Below the pieces are notes generated by a model that was not told the origin of the DNA, ran no database searches, and saw nothing but the letters and a program-made list of their open reading frames with translations. A program made the translations under genes and the position numbers. A DNA stretch of 64,000 bases from Cyprinodon diabolis. Lineage: Eukaryota; Chordata; Actinopteri; Cyprinodontiformes; Cyprinodontidae. Numbering within the stretch: the first letter of the stretch is position 1; each line of letters starts with the position of its first letter. This document shows positions 49,701 to 61,476 of the stretch, piece by piece. Where the stretch lies: positions 806,001 through 870,000 of the forward strand of contig CM060065.1 of assembly GCA_030533445.1 (NCBI GenBank), written 5' to 3'.

Positions 49701-52007
49701 CAGCTGTTTGCTGCGCTGCGTGGTGAACAGGTAAGTCTTCAGCTGTTTGCTGAGCTGCACGATGAACAGGTGCGTCTTCAGATGTTTTGTTGCGCTGCGC
49801 CGTGAACAGGTGCGTCTTCAGCTGTTTGCTGCACTGCGTGGTGAACAGGTGCGTCTACAGCTGTTTGCTGCATTAAGCTGTGAACAGGTAAGTCTTCAGA
49901 TGTTTGCTGCGCTGCATCGAGAACAGGTGCGTCTACAGGTAGTTGCTGAGATGCGCGGTGAACAGGTGCGTCTTCAGCTGTTTGCTGCGCTGAGTGGAGA
50001 ACAGGTGCGTCTACAGCTGGTTGCTGAGCTGCGCGGTGAACAGGTGCGTCTTCAACTGTTTGCTGCACTGCGTGAAGAACAGGTGAGTCTACAGCTGTTT
50101 GCTGCGCTGCACTGTGAACAGGTGCGTCTACAGCTGTTTGCTGCGCTGCGCCGTGAACAGGTGCGTCTTCAACTGTTTGCTGCACTGCGTGAAGAACAGG
50201 TGAGTCTACAGCTGTTTGCTGAGCTGCATGGTGAACAGGTGTGTCTTCAGCTGTTTGCTGCGCTGCGCTGTGAATAGGTACGTCTTCAGCTGTTTGCTGC
50301 GTGGTGAACAGGTACGTCTTCAGCTGTTTGCTGCGCTGCGTGGTGAACAGGTGAGTCTACAGTTGTTTGCTGAGCTGCATGGTGAACTGGTGTGTCTTCA
50401 GCAGTTTGCTGCGCTGCGTGGTGAACAGGTGCGTCTTCAGCTGTTTGCTGCGCTGCGTGGTGAACAGGTGCGTCTTCAGCTGTTTGCTGCGCTGCGTGGT
50501 GAACAGGTGTGTCTACAGCTGTTTGCTGCACTGCGTGGAGAACAGGTGTGTCTTCAGCTGTTTGCTGCGCTGTGAATAGGTACCTCTTCAGCTGTTTGGT
50601 GCGTGGTGAACAGGTACGTCTTCAGCTGTTTGCTGCGCTGCGTGGTGAACAGGTGCGTCTACAGCTGTTTGCTGCATAACGCTGTGAACAGGTAAGTCTT
50701 CAGATGTTTGCTGCGCTGCATGGAGAACAGGTGCGTCTACAGCTGGTTGCTGAGCTGCGCGGTGAACAGGTGGGTCTTCAGCTGTTTGGTGAGCTGAGTG
50801 GAGAATAGGTGCGTCTACAGCTGTTTGCTGAGCTGCACGGTGAACAGGTGCGTCTTCAGGTGTTTGCTGCACTGCGTGAAGAACAGGTGCGTCTACAGCT
50901 GGTTGCTGAGCTGCGTGGTGAACAGGTGCGTCTTCAGCTGTTTGCTACGCTGCGTGGTGAACAGGTGCGTCTACAGCTTTTTGCTGAGCTGCACGATGAA
51001 CAGGTGCGTCTTCAGTTGTTTGTTGCGCTGCGCCGTGAACAGGTGTGTCTTCAGCTGTTTGTTGCACTGCGTGGAGAACAAGTGTGTCTACAGCTGTTTG
51101 CTGCACTGCGTGGAGAACAAGTGTGTCTACAGCTGTTTGCTGCGCTGTGCGGTAAAAAGGTGCGTCTACAGCTGTTTGCTGCGCGTTGAACAGGTACATC
51201 TTCAGCTGTTTGCTGCGCTGCGCTGTAAATAGGTACTTCTTCAGCTGTTTGCTGCGCTGCGTGGTGAACAGGTGCGTCTACAGCTGTTTGCTGCATTGCG
51301 CTGTGAACAGGTAAGTCTTCAGCTGTTTGCTGCGCTGCACTGTGAACAGGTGCGTCTTCAGCTGTTTGCTGCACTGCATGGAAAACAGGTGCGTCTAAAC
51401 CTGTTTGCTGAGCTGCGTGGTGAACAGGTGCGTCTTCAGATGTTTTGTTGCGCTGCGTGGTGAACAGGTGCGTCTACAGCGGTTTGCTGATCTGCACTGT
51501 GAACAGGTGCGTCTTCAGATGTTTGCTGCGCTGCACTGTGAACAGGTGCGTCTACAGCTGTTTGCTGCGCTGCGCAGTAAACAGGTGCATCTTCAGCTGT
51601 TTGCTGCACTGCGCAGTCAACAGGTGGGTCTTCAGCTGTTTGCTGAGCTGCGCGGTGAACAGGTGGTTCTTCAGCTGTTTGCTGAGCTGCGCGGTGAACA
51701 GGTGGTTCTTCAGCTGTTTGCTGAGCTGCACGGTGAACAGGTGCGTCTTCAACTGTTTGCTGCACTGCGTGAAGAACAGGTGCGTCTTCAGATGTTTTGT
51801 TGCGCTGCGCCGTGAACAGGTGCGTCTTCAGCTGTTTGCTGCACTGCGTGGAGAACAGGTGCGTCTTCAACTGTTTGCTGCGCTGCGTGAAGAACAGGTG
51901 CGTCTTCAGATGTTTTGTTGCGCTGCGCCGTGAACAGGTGCGTCTTCAGCTGTTTGCTGCACTGCGTGGAGAACAGGTGTGTCTACAGCTGTTTGCTGCG
52001 CTGCGCA

Positions 52008-52578
52008 GCGAACAGCTGAAGACGCACCTGTTCACCACGCAGCTCAGCAACCAGCTGTAGACGCACCTGTTCTTCACGCAGTGCAGCAAACACCTGAAGA
52101 CGCACCTGTTCACCGTGCAGCTCAGCAAACAGCTGTAGACGCACCTATTCTCCACTCAGCTCACCAAACAGCTGAAGACCCACCTGTTCACCGCGCAGCT
52201 CAGCAACCAGCTGTAGACGCACCTGTTCTCCATGCAGCGCAGCAAACATCTGAAGACTTACCTGTTCTTCACGCAGCGCAGCAAACAGCTGTAGACGCAC
52301 CTGTTCACCACGCAGCGCAGCAAACAGCTGAAGACGTACCTGTTCACCACGCACCAAACAGCTGAAGAGGTACCTATTCACAGCGCAGCAAACAGCTGAA
52401 GACACACCTGTTCTCCACGCAGTGCAGCAAACAGCTGTAGACACACCTGTTCACCACGCAGCGCAGCAAACAGCTGAAGACGCACCTGTTCACCACGCAG
52501 CGCAACAAAACATCTGAAGACGCACCTGTTCACAGCGCAGCGCAGCAAACAGCTGAAGACGCACCTGTTCACAGCGCG
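52008..52578. repeat. Inverted block in array 3, copy 1
   Basis: The unit orientation flips here: CTGAAGACGCACCTGTTCAC replaces its complement. The block reads as the reverse complement of about 50340-50945, including rare markers: GAATAGGTACCTCTTCAG (50573) appears as its complement near 52355, and the CAGCTGTTTGGTGAGCTG unit of 50778-50795 is complemented near 52165. The right junction carries a short local palindrome (ACCTGTTCACAGC ... CAGCTGTGAACAGGT). Confidence 0.88.
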
Positions 52579-55500
52579 TCTTCAGCTGTGAACAGGTGCG
52601 TCTACAGCTGTTTGCTGCATTGCGCTGTAAACAGGTAAGTCTTCAGCTGTTTGCTGCGCTGCGCTGTGAATAGGTACGTCTTCAGCTGTTTGCTGGGTGG
52701 TGAACAGGTACGTCTTCAGCTGTTTGCTGCGCTGCGTGGTGAACAGGTGCGTCTACAGCTGTTTGCTGCATTGCGCTGTGAACAGGTAAGTCTTCAGATG
52801 TTTGCTGCGCTGCACGGTGAACAGGTGCGTCTTCAACTGTTTGCTGCACTGCGTGAAGAACAGGTGAGTCTACAGCTGTTTGCTGAGCTGCACGGTGAAC
52901 AGGTGCGTCTTCAACTGTTTGCTGCACTGCGTGGTGAACAGGTGCGTCTACAGCTGTTTGCTGCATTGCGCTGTGAACAGGTAAGTCTTCAGCTGTTTGC
53001 TGCATTGCGCTGTGAACAGGTAAGTCTTCAGCTGTTTGCTGCATTGCGCTCTGAACAGGTATGTCTTCAGCTGTTTGCTGCACTGCGTGGTGAACAGGTG
53101 CGTCTACAGCTGTTTGCTGCATTGCGCTGTAAACAGGTAAGTCTTCAGCTGTTTGCTGCGCTGCGCTGTGAATAGGTACGTCTTCAGCTGTTTGCTGGGT
53201 GGTGAACAGGTACGTCTTCAGCTGTTTGCTGCGCTGCGTGGTGAACAGGTGCGTCTACAGCTGTTTGCTGCATTGCGCTGTGAACAGGTAAGTCTTCAGA
53301 TGTTTGCTGCGCTGCACGGTGAACAGGTGCGTCTTCAACTGTTTGCTGCACTGCGTGAAGAACAGGTGAGTCTACAGCTGTTTGCTGAGCTGCACGGTGA
53401 ACAGGTGCGTCTTCAACTGTTTGCTGCACTGCGTGGTGAACAGGTGCGTCTACAGCTGTTTGCTGCATTGCGCTGTGAACAGGTAAGTCTTCAGCTGTTT
53501 GCTGCATTGCGCTGTGAACAGGTAAGTCTTCAGCTGTTTGCTGCATTGCGCTCTGAACAGGTATGTCTTCAGCTGTTTGCTGCACTGCGTGGTGAACAGG
53601 TGCGTCTACAGCTGTTTGCTGCATTGCGCTGTAAACAGGTAAGTCTTCAGCTGTTTGCTGCATTGCGCTGTGAACAGGTGCGTCTACAGCTGTTTGCTGC
53701 ATTGCGCTGTGAACAGGTAAGTCTTCAGCTGTTTGCTGCATTGCGCTGTGAACAGGTAAGTCTTCAGCTGTTTGCTGCATTGCGCTCTGAACAGGTATGT
53801 CTTCAGCTGTTTGCCGCACTGCGTGGTGAACAGGTGCGTCTACAGCTGTTTGCTGCATTGCGCTGTGAACAGGTATGTCTTCAGCTGTTTGCTGCACTGC
53901 GTGAAGAGCAGGTGCGTCTTCAGGTGTTTGCTGCACTGCGTGAATAACAGGTGCGTCTACAGCTGGTTGCTGAGCTGCGTGGTGAACAGGTGCGTCTTCA
54001 GCTGTTTGCTTCACTGCGTGGTGAACAGGTGCGTCTACAGCTGTTTGCTGCATTGCGCTGTGAACAGGTAAGTCTTCAGCTGTTTGCTGCGCTGCGCTGT
54101 AAATAGGTACTTCTTCAGCTGTTTGCTGCGCTGCGTGGTGAACAGGTGCGTCTACAGCTGTTTGCTGCATTGCGCTGTGAACAGGTAAGTCTTCAGCTGT
54201 TTGCTGCGCTGCACTGTGAACAGGTGCATCTTCAGCTGTTTGCTGCACTGCATGGAAAACAGGTGCGTCTAAACCTGTTTGCTGAGCTGCGTGGTGAACA
54301 GGTGCGTCTTCAGATGTTTTGTTGCGCTGCGTGGTGAACAGGTGCGTCTACAGCTGTTTGCTGCATTGCGCTGTGAACAGGTAAGTCTTCAGCTGTTTGC
54401 TGCATTGCGCTCTGAACAGGTATGTCTTCAGCTGTTTGCTGCACTGCGTGGTGAACAGGTGCGTCTACAGCTGTTTGCTGCATTGCGCTGTGAACAGGTA
54501 TGTCTTCAGCTGTTTGCTGCACTGCGTGAAGAGCAGGTGCGTCTTCAGGTGTTTGCTGCACTGCGTGAATAACAGGTGCGTCTACAGCTGGTTGCTGAGC
54601 TGCGTGGTGAACAGGTGCGTCTTCAGCTGTTTGCTGCACTGCGTGGTGAACAGGTGCGTCTACAGCTGTTTGCTGCATTGCGCTGTGAACAGGTAAGTCT
54701 TCAGCTGTTTGCTGCATTGCGCTCTGAACAGGTATGTCTTCAGCTGTTTGCTGCACTGCGTGGTGAACAGGTGCGTCTACAGCTGTTTGCTGCATTGCGC
54801 TGTGAACAGGTATGTCTTCAGCTGTTTGCTGCACTGCGCGGTGAACAGGTGCGTCTTCAGCTGTTTGATGAGCTGCGCTGTGAACAGGTGCGTCTTCAGC
54901 TGTTTGCTGCGCTGCACGGAGAACAGGTGCGTCTTCAGATGTTTGCTGCACGGTGAACAGGTGTGTCTTCAACTGTTTGCTGCGCTGCATGGTGAACAGG
55001 TGCGTCTTCAGATGTTTGCTGCACTGCATGGAAAACAGGTGCGTCTAAACCTGTTTGCTGAGCTGCGTGGTGAACAGGTGCGTCTTCAGATGTTTTGTTG
55101 CGCTGCGTGGTGAACAGGTGCGTCTACAGCTGTTTGCTGCATTCCGCTGTGAACAGGTAAGTCTTCAGCTGTTTGCTGCGCTGCGCTGTAAATAGGTACT
55201 TCTTCAGCTGTTTGCTGCGCTGCGTGGTGAACAGGTAAGTCTTCAGCTGTTTGCTGCGCTGCGCTGTGAATAGGTACTTCTTCAGCTGTTTGCTGCGTGG
55301 TGAACAGGTACGTCTTCAGCTGTTTGCTGCGCTGCGTGGTGAACAGGTGCGTCTTCAGATGTTTTGTTGCGCTGCGTGGTGAACAGGTGCGTCTACAGCT
55401 GTTTGCTGCATTCCGCTGTGAACAGGTAAGTCTTCAGCTGTTTGCTGCGCTGCGCTGTAAATAGGTACTTCTTCAGCTGTTTGCTGCGCTGCGTGGTGAA

Positions 55501-57780
55501 CAGGTAAGTCTTCAGCTGTTTGCTGAGCTGCACGATGAACAGGTGCGTCTTCAGATGTTTTGTTGCGCTGCGCCGTGAACAGGTGCGTCTTCAGCTGTTT
55601 GCTGCACTGCGTGGTGAACAGGTGCGTCTACAGCTGTTTGCTGCATTAAGCTGTGAACAGGTAAGTCTTCAGATGTTTGCTGCGCTGCATCGAGAACAGG
55701 TGCGTCTACAGGTAGTTGCTGAGATGCGCGGTGAACAGGTGCGTCTTCAGCTGTTTGCTGCGCTGAGTGGAGAACAGGTGCGTCTACAGCTGGTTGCTGA
55801 GCTGCGCGGTGAACAGGTGCGTCTTCAACTGTTTGCTGCACTGCGTGAAGAACAGGTGAGTCTACAGCTGTTTGCTGCGCTGCACTGTGAACAGGTGCGT
55901 CTACAGCTGTTTGCTGCGCTGCGCCGTGAACAGGTGCGTCTTCAACTGTTTGCTGCACTGCGTGAAGAACAGGTGAGTCTACAGCTGTTTGCTGAGCTGC
56001 ATGGTGAACAGGTGTGTCTTCAGCTGTTTGCTGCGCTGCGCTGTGAATAGGTACGTCTTCAGCTGTTTGCTGCGTGGTGAACAGGTACGTCTTCAGCTGT
56101 TTGCTGCGCTGCGTGGTGAACAGGTGAGTCTACAGTTGTTTGCTGAGCTGCATGGTGAACTGGTGTGTCTTCAGCAGTTTGCTGCGCTGCGTGGTGAACA
56201 GGTGCGTCTTCAGCTGTTTGCTGCGCTGCGTGGTGAACAGGTGCGTCTTCAGCTGTTTGCTGCGCTGCGTGGTGAACAGGTGTGTCTACAGCTGTTTGCT
56301 GCACTGCGTGGAGAACAGGTGTGTCTTCAGCTGTTTGCTGCGCTGTGAATAGGTACCTCTTCAGCTGTTTGGTGCGTGGTGAACAGGTACGTCTTCAGCT
56401 GTTTGCTGCGCTGCGTGGTGAACAGGTGCGTCTACAGCTGTTTGCTGCATAACGCTGTGAACAGGTAAGTCTTCAGATGTTTGCTGCGCTGCATGGAGAA
56501 CAGGTGCGTCTACAGCTGGTTGCTGAGCTGCGCGGTGAACAGGTGGGTCTTCAGCTGTTTGGTGAGCTGAGTGGAGAATAGGTGCGTCTACAGCTGTTTG
56601 CTGAGCTGCACGGTGAACAGGTGCGTCTTCAGGTGTTTGCTGCACTGCGTGAAGAACAGGTGCGTCTACAGCTGGTTGCTGAGCTGCGTGGTGAACAGGT
56701 GCGTCTTCAGCTGTTTGCTACGCTGCGTGGTGAACAGGTGCGTCTACAGCTTTTTGCTGAGCTGCACGATGAACAGGTGCGTCTTCAGTTGTTTGTTGCG
56801 CTGCGCCGTGAACAGGTGTGTCTTCAGCTGTTTGTTGCACTGCGTGGAGAACAAGTGTGTCTACAGCTGTTTGCTGCACTGCGTGGAGAACAAGTGTGTC
56901 TACAGCTGTTTGCTGCGCTGTGCGGTAAAAAGGTGCGTCTACAGCTGTTTGCTGCGCGTTGAACAGGTACATCTTCAGCTGTTTGCTGCGCTGCGCTGTA
57001 AATAGGTACTTCTTCAGCTGTTTGCTGCGCTGCGTGGTGAACAGGTGCGTCTACAGCTGTTTGCTGCATTGCGCTGTGAACAGGTAAGTCTTCAGCTGTT
57101 TGCTGCGCTGCACTGTGAACAGGTGCGTCTTCAGCTGTTTGCTGCACTGCATGGAAAACAGGTGCGTCTAAACCTGTTTGCTGAGCTGCGTGGTGAACAG
57201 GTGCGTCTTCAGATGTTTTGTTGCGCTGCGTGGTGAACAGGTGCGTCTACAGCGGTTTGCTGATCTGCACTGTGAACAGGTGCGTCTTCAGATGTTTGCT
57301 GCGCTGCACTGTGAACAGGTGCGTCTACAGCTGTTTGCTGCGCTGCGCAGTAAACAGGTGCATCTTCAGCTGTTTGCTGCACTGCGCAGTCAACAGGTGG
57401 GTCTTCAGCTGTTTGCTGAGCTGCGCGGTGAACAGGTGGTTCTTCAGCTGTTTGCTGAGCTGCGCGGTGAACAGGTGGTTCTTCAGCTGTTTGCTGAGCT
57501 GCACGGTGAACAGGTGCGTCTTCAACTGTTTGCTGCACTGCGTGAAGAACAGGTGCGTCTTCAGATGTTTTGTTGCGCTGCGCCGTGAACAGGTGCGTCT
57601 TCAGCTGTTTGCTGCACTGCGTGGAGAACAGGTGCGTCTTCAACTGTTTGCTGCGCTGCGTGAAGAACAGGTGCGTCTTCAGATGTTTTGTTGCGCTGCG
57701 CCGTGAACAGGTGCGTCTTCAGCTGTTTGCTGCACTGCGTGGAGAACAGGTGTGTCTACAGCTGTTTGCTGCGCTGCGCA

Positions 57781-58351
57781 GCGAACAGCTGAAGACGCAC
57801 CTGTTCACCACGCAGCTCAGCAACCAGCTGTAGACGCACCTGTTCTTCACGCAGTGCAGCAAACACCTGAAGACGCACCTGTTCACCGTGCAGCTCAGCA
57901 AACAGCTGTAGACGCACCTATTCTCCACTCAGCTCACCAAACAGCTGAAGACCCACCTGTTCACCGCGCAGCTCAGCAACCAGCTGTAGACGCACCTGTT
58001 CTCCATGCAGCGCAGCAAACATCTGAAGACTTACCTGTTCTTCACGCAGCGCAGCAAACAGCTGTAGACGCACCTGTTCACCACGCAGCGCAGCAAACAG
58101 CTGAAGACGTACCTGTTCACCACGCACCAAACAGCTGAAGAGGTACCTATTCACAGCGCAGCAAACAGCTGAAGACACACCTGTTCTCCACGCAGTGCAG
58201 CAAACAGCTGTAGACACACCTGTTCACCACGCAGCGCAGCAAACAGCTGAAGACGCACCTGTTCACCACGCAGCGCAACAAAACATCTGAAGACGCACCT
58301 GTTCACAGCGCAGCGCAGCAAACAGCTGAAGACGCACCTGTTCACAGCGCG
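57781..58351. repeat. Inverted block in array 3, copy 2
   Basis: The exact counterpart of the block at 52008-52578, shifted by 5773 bp, with the same junction sequences. The inversion therefore happened before the 5773-bp duplication. Confidence 0.88.
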
Positions 58352-61300
58352 TCTTCAGCTGTGAACAGGTGCGTCTACAGCTGTTTGCTGCATTGCGCTG
58401 TAAACAGGTAAGTCTTCAGCTGTTTGCTGCGCTGCGCTGTGAATAGGTACGTCTTCAGCTGTTTGCTGGGTGGTGAACAGGTACGTCTTCAGCTGTTTGC
58501 TGCGCTGCGTGGTGAACAGGTGCGTCTACAGCTGTTTGCTGCATTGCGCTGTGAACAGGTAAGTCTTCAGATGTTTGCTGCGCTGCACGGTGAACAGGTG
58601 CGTCTTCAACTGTTTGCTGCACTGCGTGAAGAACAGGTGAGTCTACAGCTGTTTGCTGAGCTGCACGGTGAACAGGTGCGTCTTCAACTGTTTGCTGCAC
58701 TGCGTGGTGAACAGGTGCGTCTACAGCTGTTTGCTGCATTGCGCTGTGAACAGGTAAGTCTTCAGCTGTTTGCTGCATTGCGCTGTGAACAGGTAAGTCT
58801 TCAGCTGTTTGCTGCATTGCGCTCTGAACAGGTATGTCTTCAGCTGTTTGCTGCACTGCGTGGTGAACAGGTGCGTCTACAGCTGTTTGCTGCATTGCGC
58901 TGTAAACAGGTAAGTCTTCAGCTGTTTGCTGCGCTGCGCTGTGAATAGGTACGTCTTCAGCTGTTTGCTGGGTGGTGAACAGGTACGTCTTCAGCTGTTT
59001 GCTGCGCTGCGTGGTGAACAGGTGCGTCTACAGCTGTTTGCTGCATTGCGCTGTGAACAGGTAAGTCTTCAGATGTTTGCTGCGCTGCACGGTGAACAGG
59101 TGCGTCTTCAACTGTTTGCTGCACTGCGTGAAGAACAGGTGAGTCTACAGCTGTTTGCTGAGCTGCACGGTGAACAGGTGCGTCTTCAACTGTTTGCTGC
59201 ACTGCGTGGTGAACAGGTGCGTCTACAGCTGTTTGCTGCATTGCGCTGTGAACAGGTAAGTCTTCAGCTGTTTGCTGCATTGCGCTGTGAACAGGTAAGT
59301 CTTCAGCTGTTTGCTGCATTGCGCTCTGAACAGGTATGTCTTCAGCTGTTTGCTGCACTGCGTGGTGAACAGGTGCGTCTACAGCTGTTTGCTGCATTGC
59401 GCTGTAAACAGGTAAGTCTTCAGCTGTTTGCTGCATTGCGCTGTGAACAGGTGCGTCTACAGCTGTTTGCTGCATTGCGCTGTGAACAGGTAAGTCTTCA
59501 GCTGTTTGCTGCATTGCGCTGTGAACAGGTAAGTCTTCAGCTGTTTGCTGCATTGCGCTCTGAACAGGTATGTCTTCAGCTGTTTGCCGCACTGCGTGGT
59601 GAACAGGTGCGTCTACAGCTGTTTGCTGCATTGCGCTGTGAACAGGTATGTCTTCAGCTGTTTGCTGCACTGCGTGAAGAGCAGGTGCGTCTTCAGGTGT
59701 TTGCTGCACTGCGTGAATAACAGGTGCGTCTACAGCTGGTTGCTGAGCTGCGTGGTGAACAGGTGCGTCTTCAGCTGTTTGCTGCACTGCGTGGTGAACA
59801 GGTGCGTCTACAGCTGTTTGCTGCATTGCGCTGTGAACAGGTAAGTCTTCAGCTGTTTGCTGCATTGCGCTCTGAACAGGTATGTCTTCAGCTGTTTGCT
59901 GCACTGCGTGGTGAACAGGTGCGTCTACAGCTGTTTGCTGCATTGCGCTGTGAACAGGTATGTCTTCAGCTGTTTGCTGCACTGCGCGGTGAACAGGTGC
60001 GTCTTCAGCTGTTTGCTGCACTGCGTGGTGAACAGGTGCGTCTACAGCTGTTTGCTGCATTGCGCTGTGAACAGGTATGTCTTCAGCTGTTTGCTGCACT
60101 GCGCGGTGAACAGGTGCGTCTTCAGCTGTTTGCTGCGCTGAGTGGAGAACAGGTGTTTCTAGAGCGGTTTGCTGAGCTGCACGGTGAACAGGTGCGTCTT
60201 CAACTGTTTGCTGCACTGCGTGAAGAACAGGTGAGTCTACAGCTGTTTGCTGAGCTGCACGGTAAAACAGGTGCGTCTTCAACTGTTTGCTGCACTGCGT
60301 GAAGAACAGGTGTGTCTACAGCTGTTTACTGAGCTGCACGGTGAACAGGTGCGTCTTCAACTGTTTGCTGCACTGCGTGAAGAGCACGTGTGTCTACAGC
60401 TGTTTACTGAGCTGCACGGTGAACAGGTGCGTCTTCAACTGTTTGCTGCACTGCATAGAGAACATGTGCGTCTACAGCTGGTTGCTGAGCTGCGCGGTGA
60501 ACAGGTGGGTCTTCATGCTGTTTGGTGAGCTGCGTGGTGAACAGGTGCGTCTACAGTTGGTTGCTGAGCTGCATGGTGAACAGGTGCGTCTACAGCTGTT
60601 TGCTGCATTGCGCCGTGAACAGGTAAGTCTTCAGCTGTTTGCTGCGCTGCGCTGTAAATAGGTACTTCTTCAGCTGTTTGCTGCGCTGCGTGGTGAACAG
60701 GTAAGTCTTCAGCTGTTTGCTGAGCTGCACGATGAACAGGTGCGTCTTCAGATGTTTTGTTGCGCTGCGCCGTGAACAGGTGCGTCTTCAGCTGTTTGCT
60801 GCGCTGCGCTGTGAACAGGTTTATCTTCAGCTGTTTGCTGCGCTGCACTGTGAACAGGTAAGTCTTCAGCTGTTTGCTGCATTGCGCTGTGAACAGGTGC
60901 GTCTTCAACTGTTTGCTGCGCTGCATGGTGAACAGGTGCGTCTTCAGCTGTTTGCTGAGCTGCGCGGTGAACAGGTGCGTCTTCAACTGTTTGCTGCGCT
61001 GCATGGTGAACAGGTGCGTCTTCAGCTGTTTGCTGAGCTGCGCGGTGAACAGGTGCGTCTTCAACTGTTTGCTGCGCTGCACGGTGAACAGGTGCGTCTA
61101 CAGCTGTTTGCTGAGCTGCCCGGTGAACAGGTGTGTCTTCAAATGTTTTGTTGCGTTGTGTGGTGAACAGGTGCGTGTTCAGCTTTTTTCTGCACTGCGC
61201 TGTGAACAGGTGCGTCTTCAGCTGTTTGCTGCATTGCGCTGTTAACAGGTGCGTCTTCAGTTGTTTGCTGCGCTGCGTGGTGAACAGGTGCGTCTACAGC

Positions 61301-61476
61301 TGTTTGCTGCATTGCGCTGTTAACAGGTGCGTCTTCAGTTGTTTGCTGCGCTGCATGGTGAACAGGTTCGTCTTCAGCTGTTTGCTGCGCTGCATGGTGA
61401 ACAGGTGCGTCTTCAGCTGTTTTGTTGTGCTTTGCTGTGAATAGGTTCATGTTCAGATGTTTGCGGTGCTGCGCGG

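Larger units (their letters stand above)
48300..59845. repeat. 5773-bp tandem duplication inside array 3
   Basis: Landmarks at 48475, 48506, 49747, 51405, 52651 and 53153 recur at 54248, 54279, 55520, 57178, 58424 and 58926, each exactly 5773 bp downstream. The predicted 176-residue frames at 49747-50277 and 55520-56050 are identical. The copies include the inverted block and the same variant order, so the event is recent relative to the rest of the array. 5773 is 148 units plus one base, which reflects partial units inside. Boundaries are approximate. Confidence 0.9.
35173..61476. repeat. Array 3: 39-bp minisatellite, about 26.3 kb, roughly 670 units
   Basis: The unit consists of GTGAACAGGTGCGTCTTCAG followed by CTGTTTGCTGCGCTGCGTG. 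Common variants have CAGGTAAGT, CAGGTGAGT or CAGGTATGT in place of CAGGTGCGT, GTCTACAG for GTCTTCAG, and GAGCTG or CATTGC for GCGCTG. As 39 is divisible by three, frames stay open: + reads GEQVRLQLFAALR or VNRCVFSCLLRCV, and - reads HHAAQQTAEDAPV or KTHLFTTQRSKQL. They break at recurrent variants such as GAATAG, GTAAATAG and GCATAACG. No start context, splice-bounded exon or conserved domain supports a protein. Confidence 0.97.

Noticed and set aside
35176..61245. GEQVRLQLFAALR-type and HHAAQQTAEDAPV-type repeat proteins
   Set aside because: Products of the 39-bp array in many frames, broken by frequent stops and even by an orientation flip. No evidence of expression in the sequence.
35173..61476. 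CRISPR array or bacterial repeat locus
   Set aside because: Units are directly abutting with no unique spacers, and the setting is a eukaryotic gene with spliced exons.
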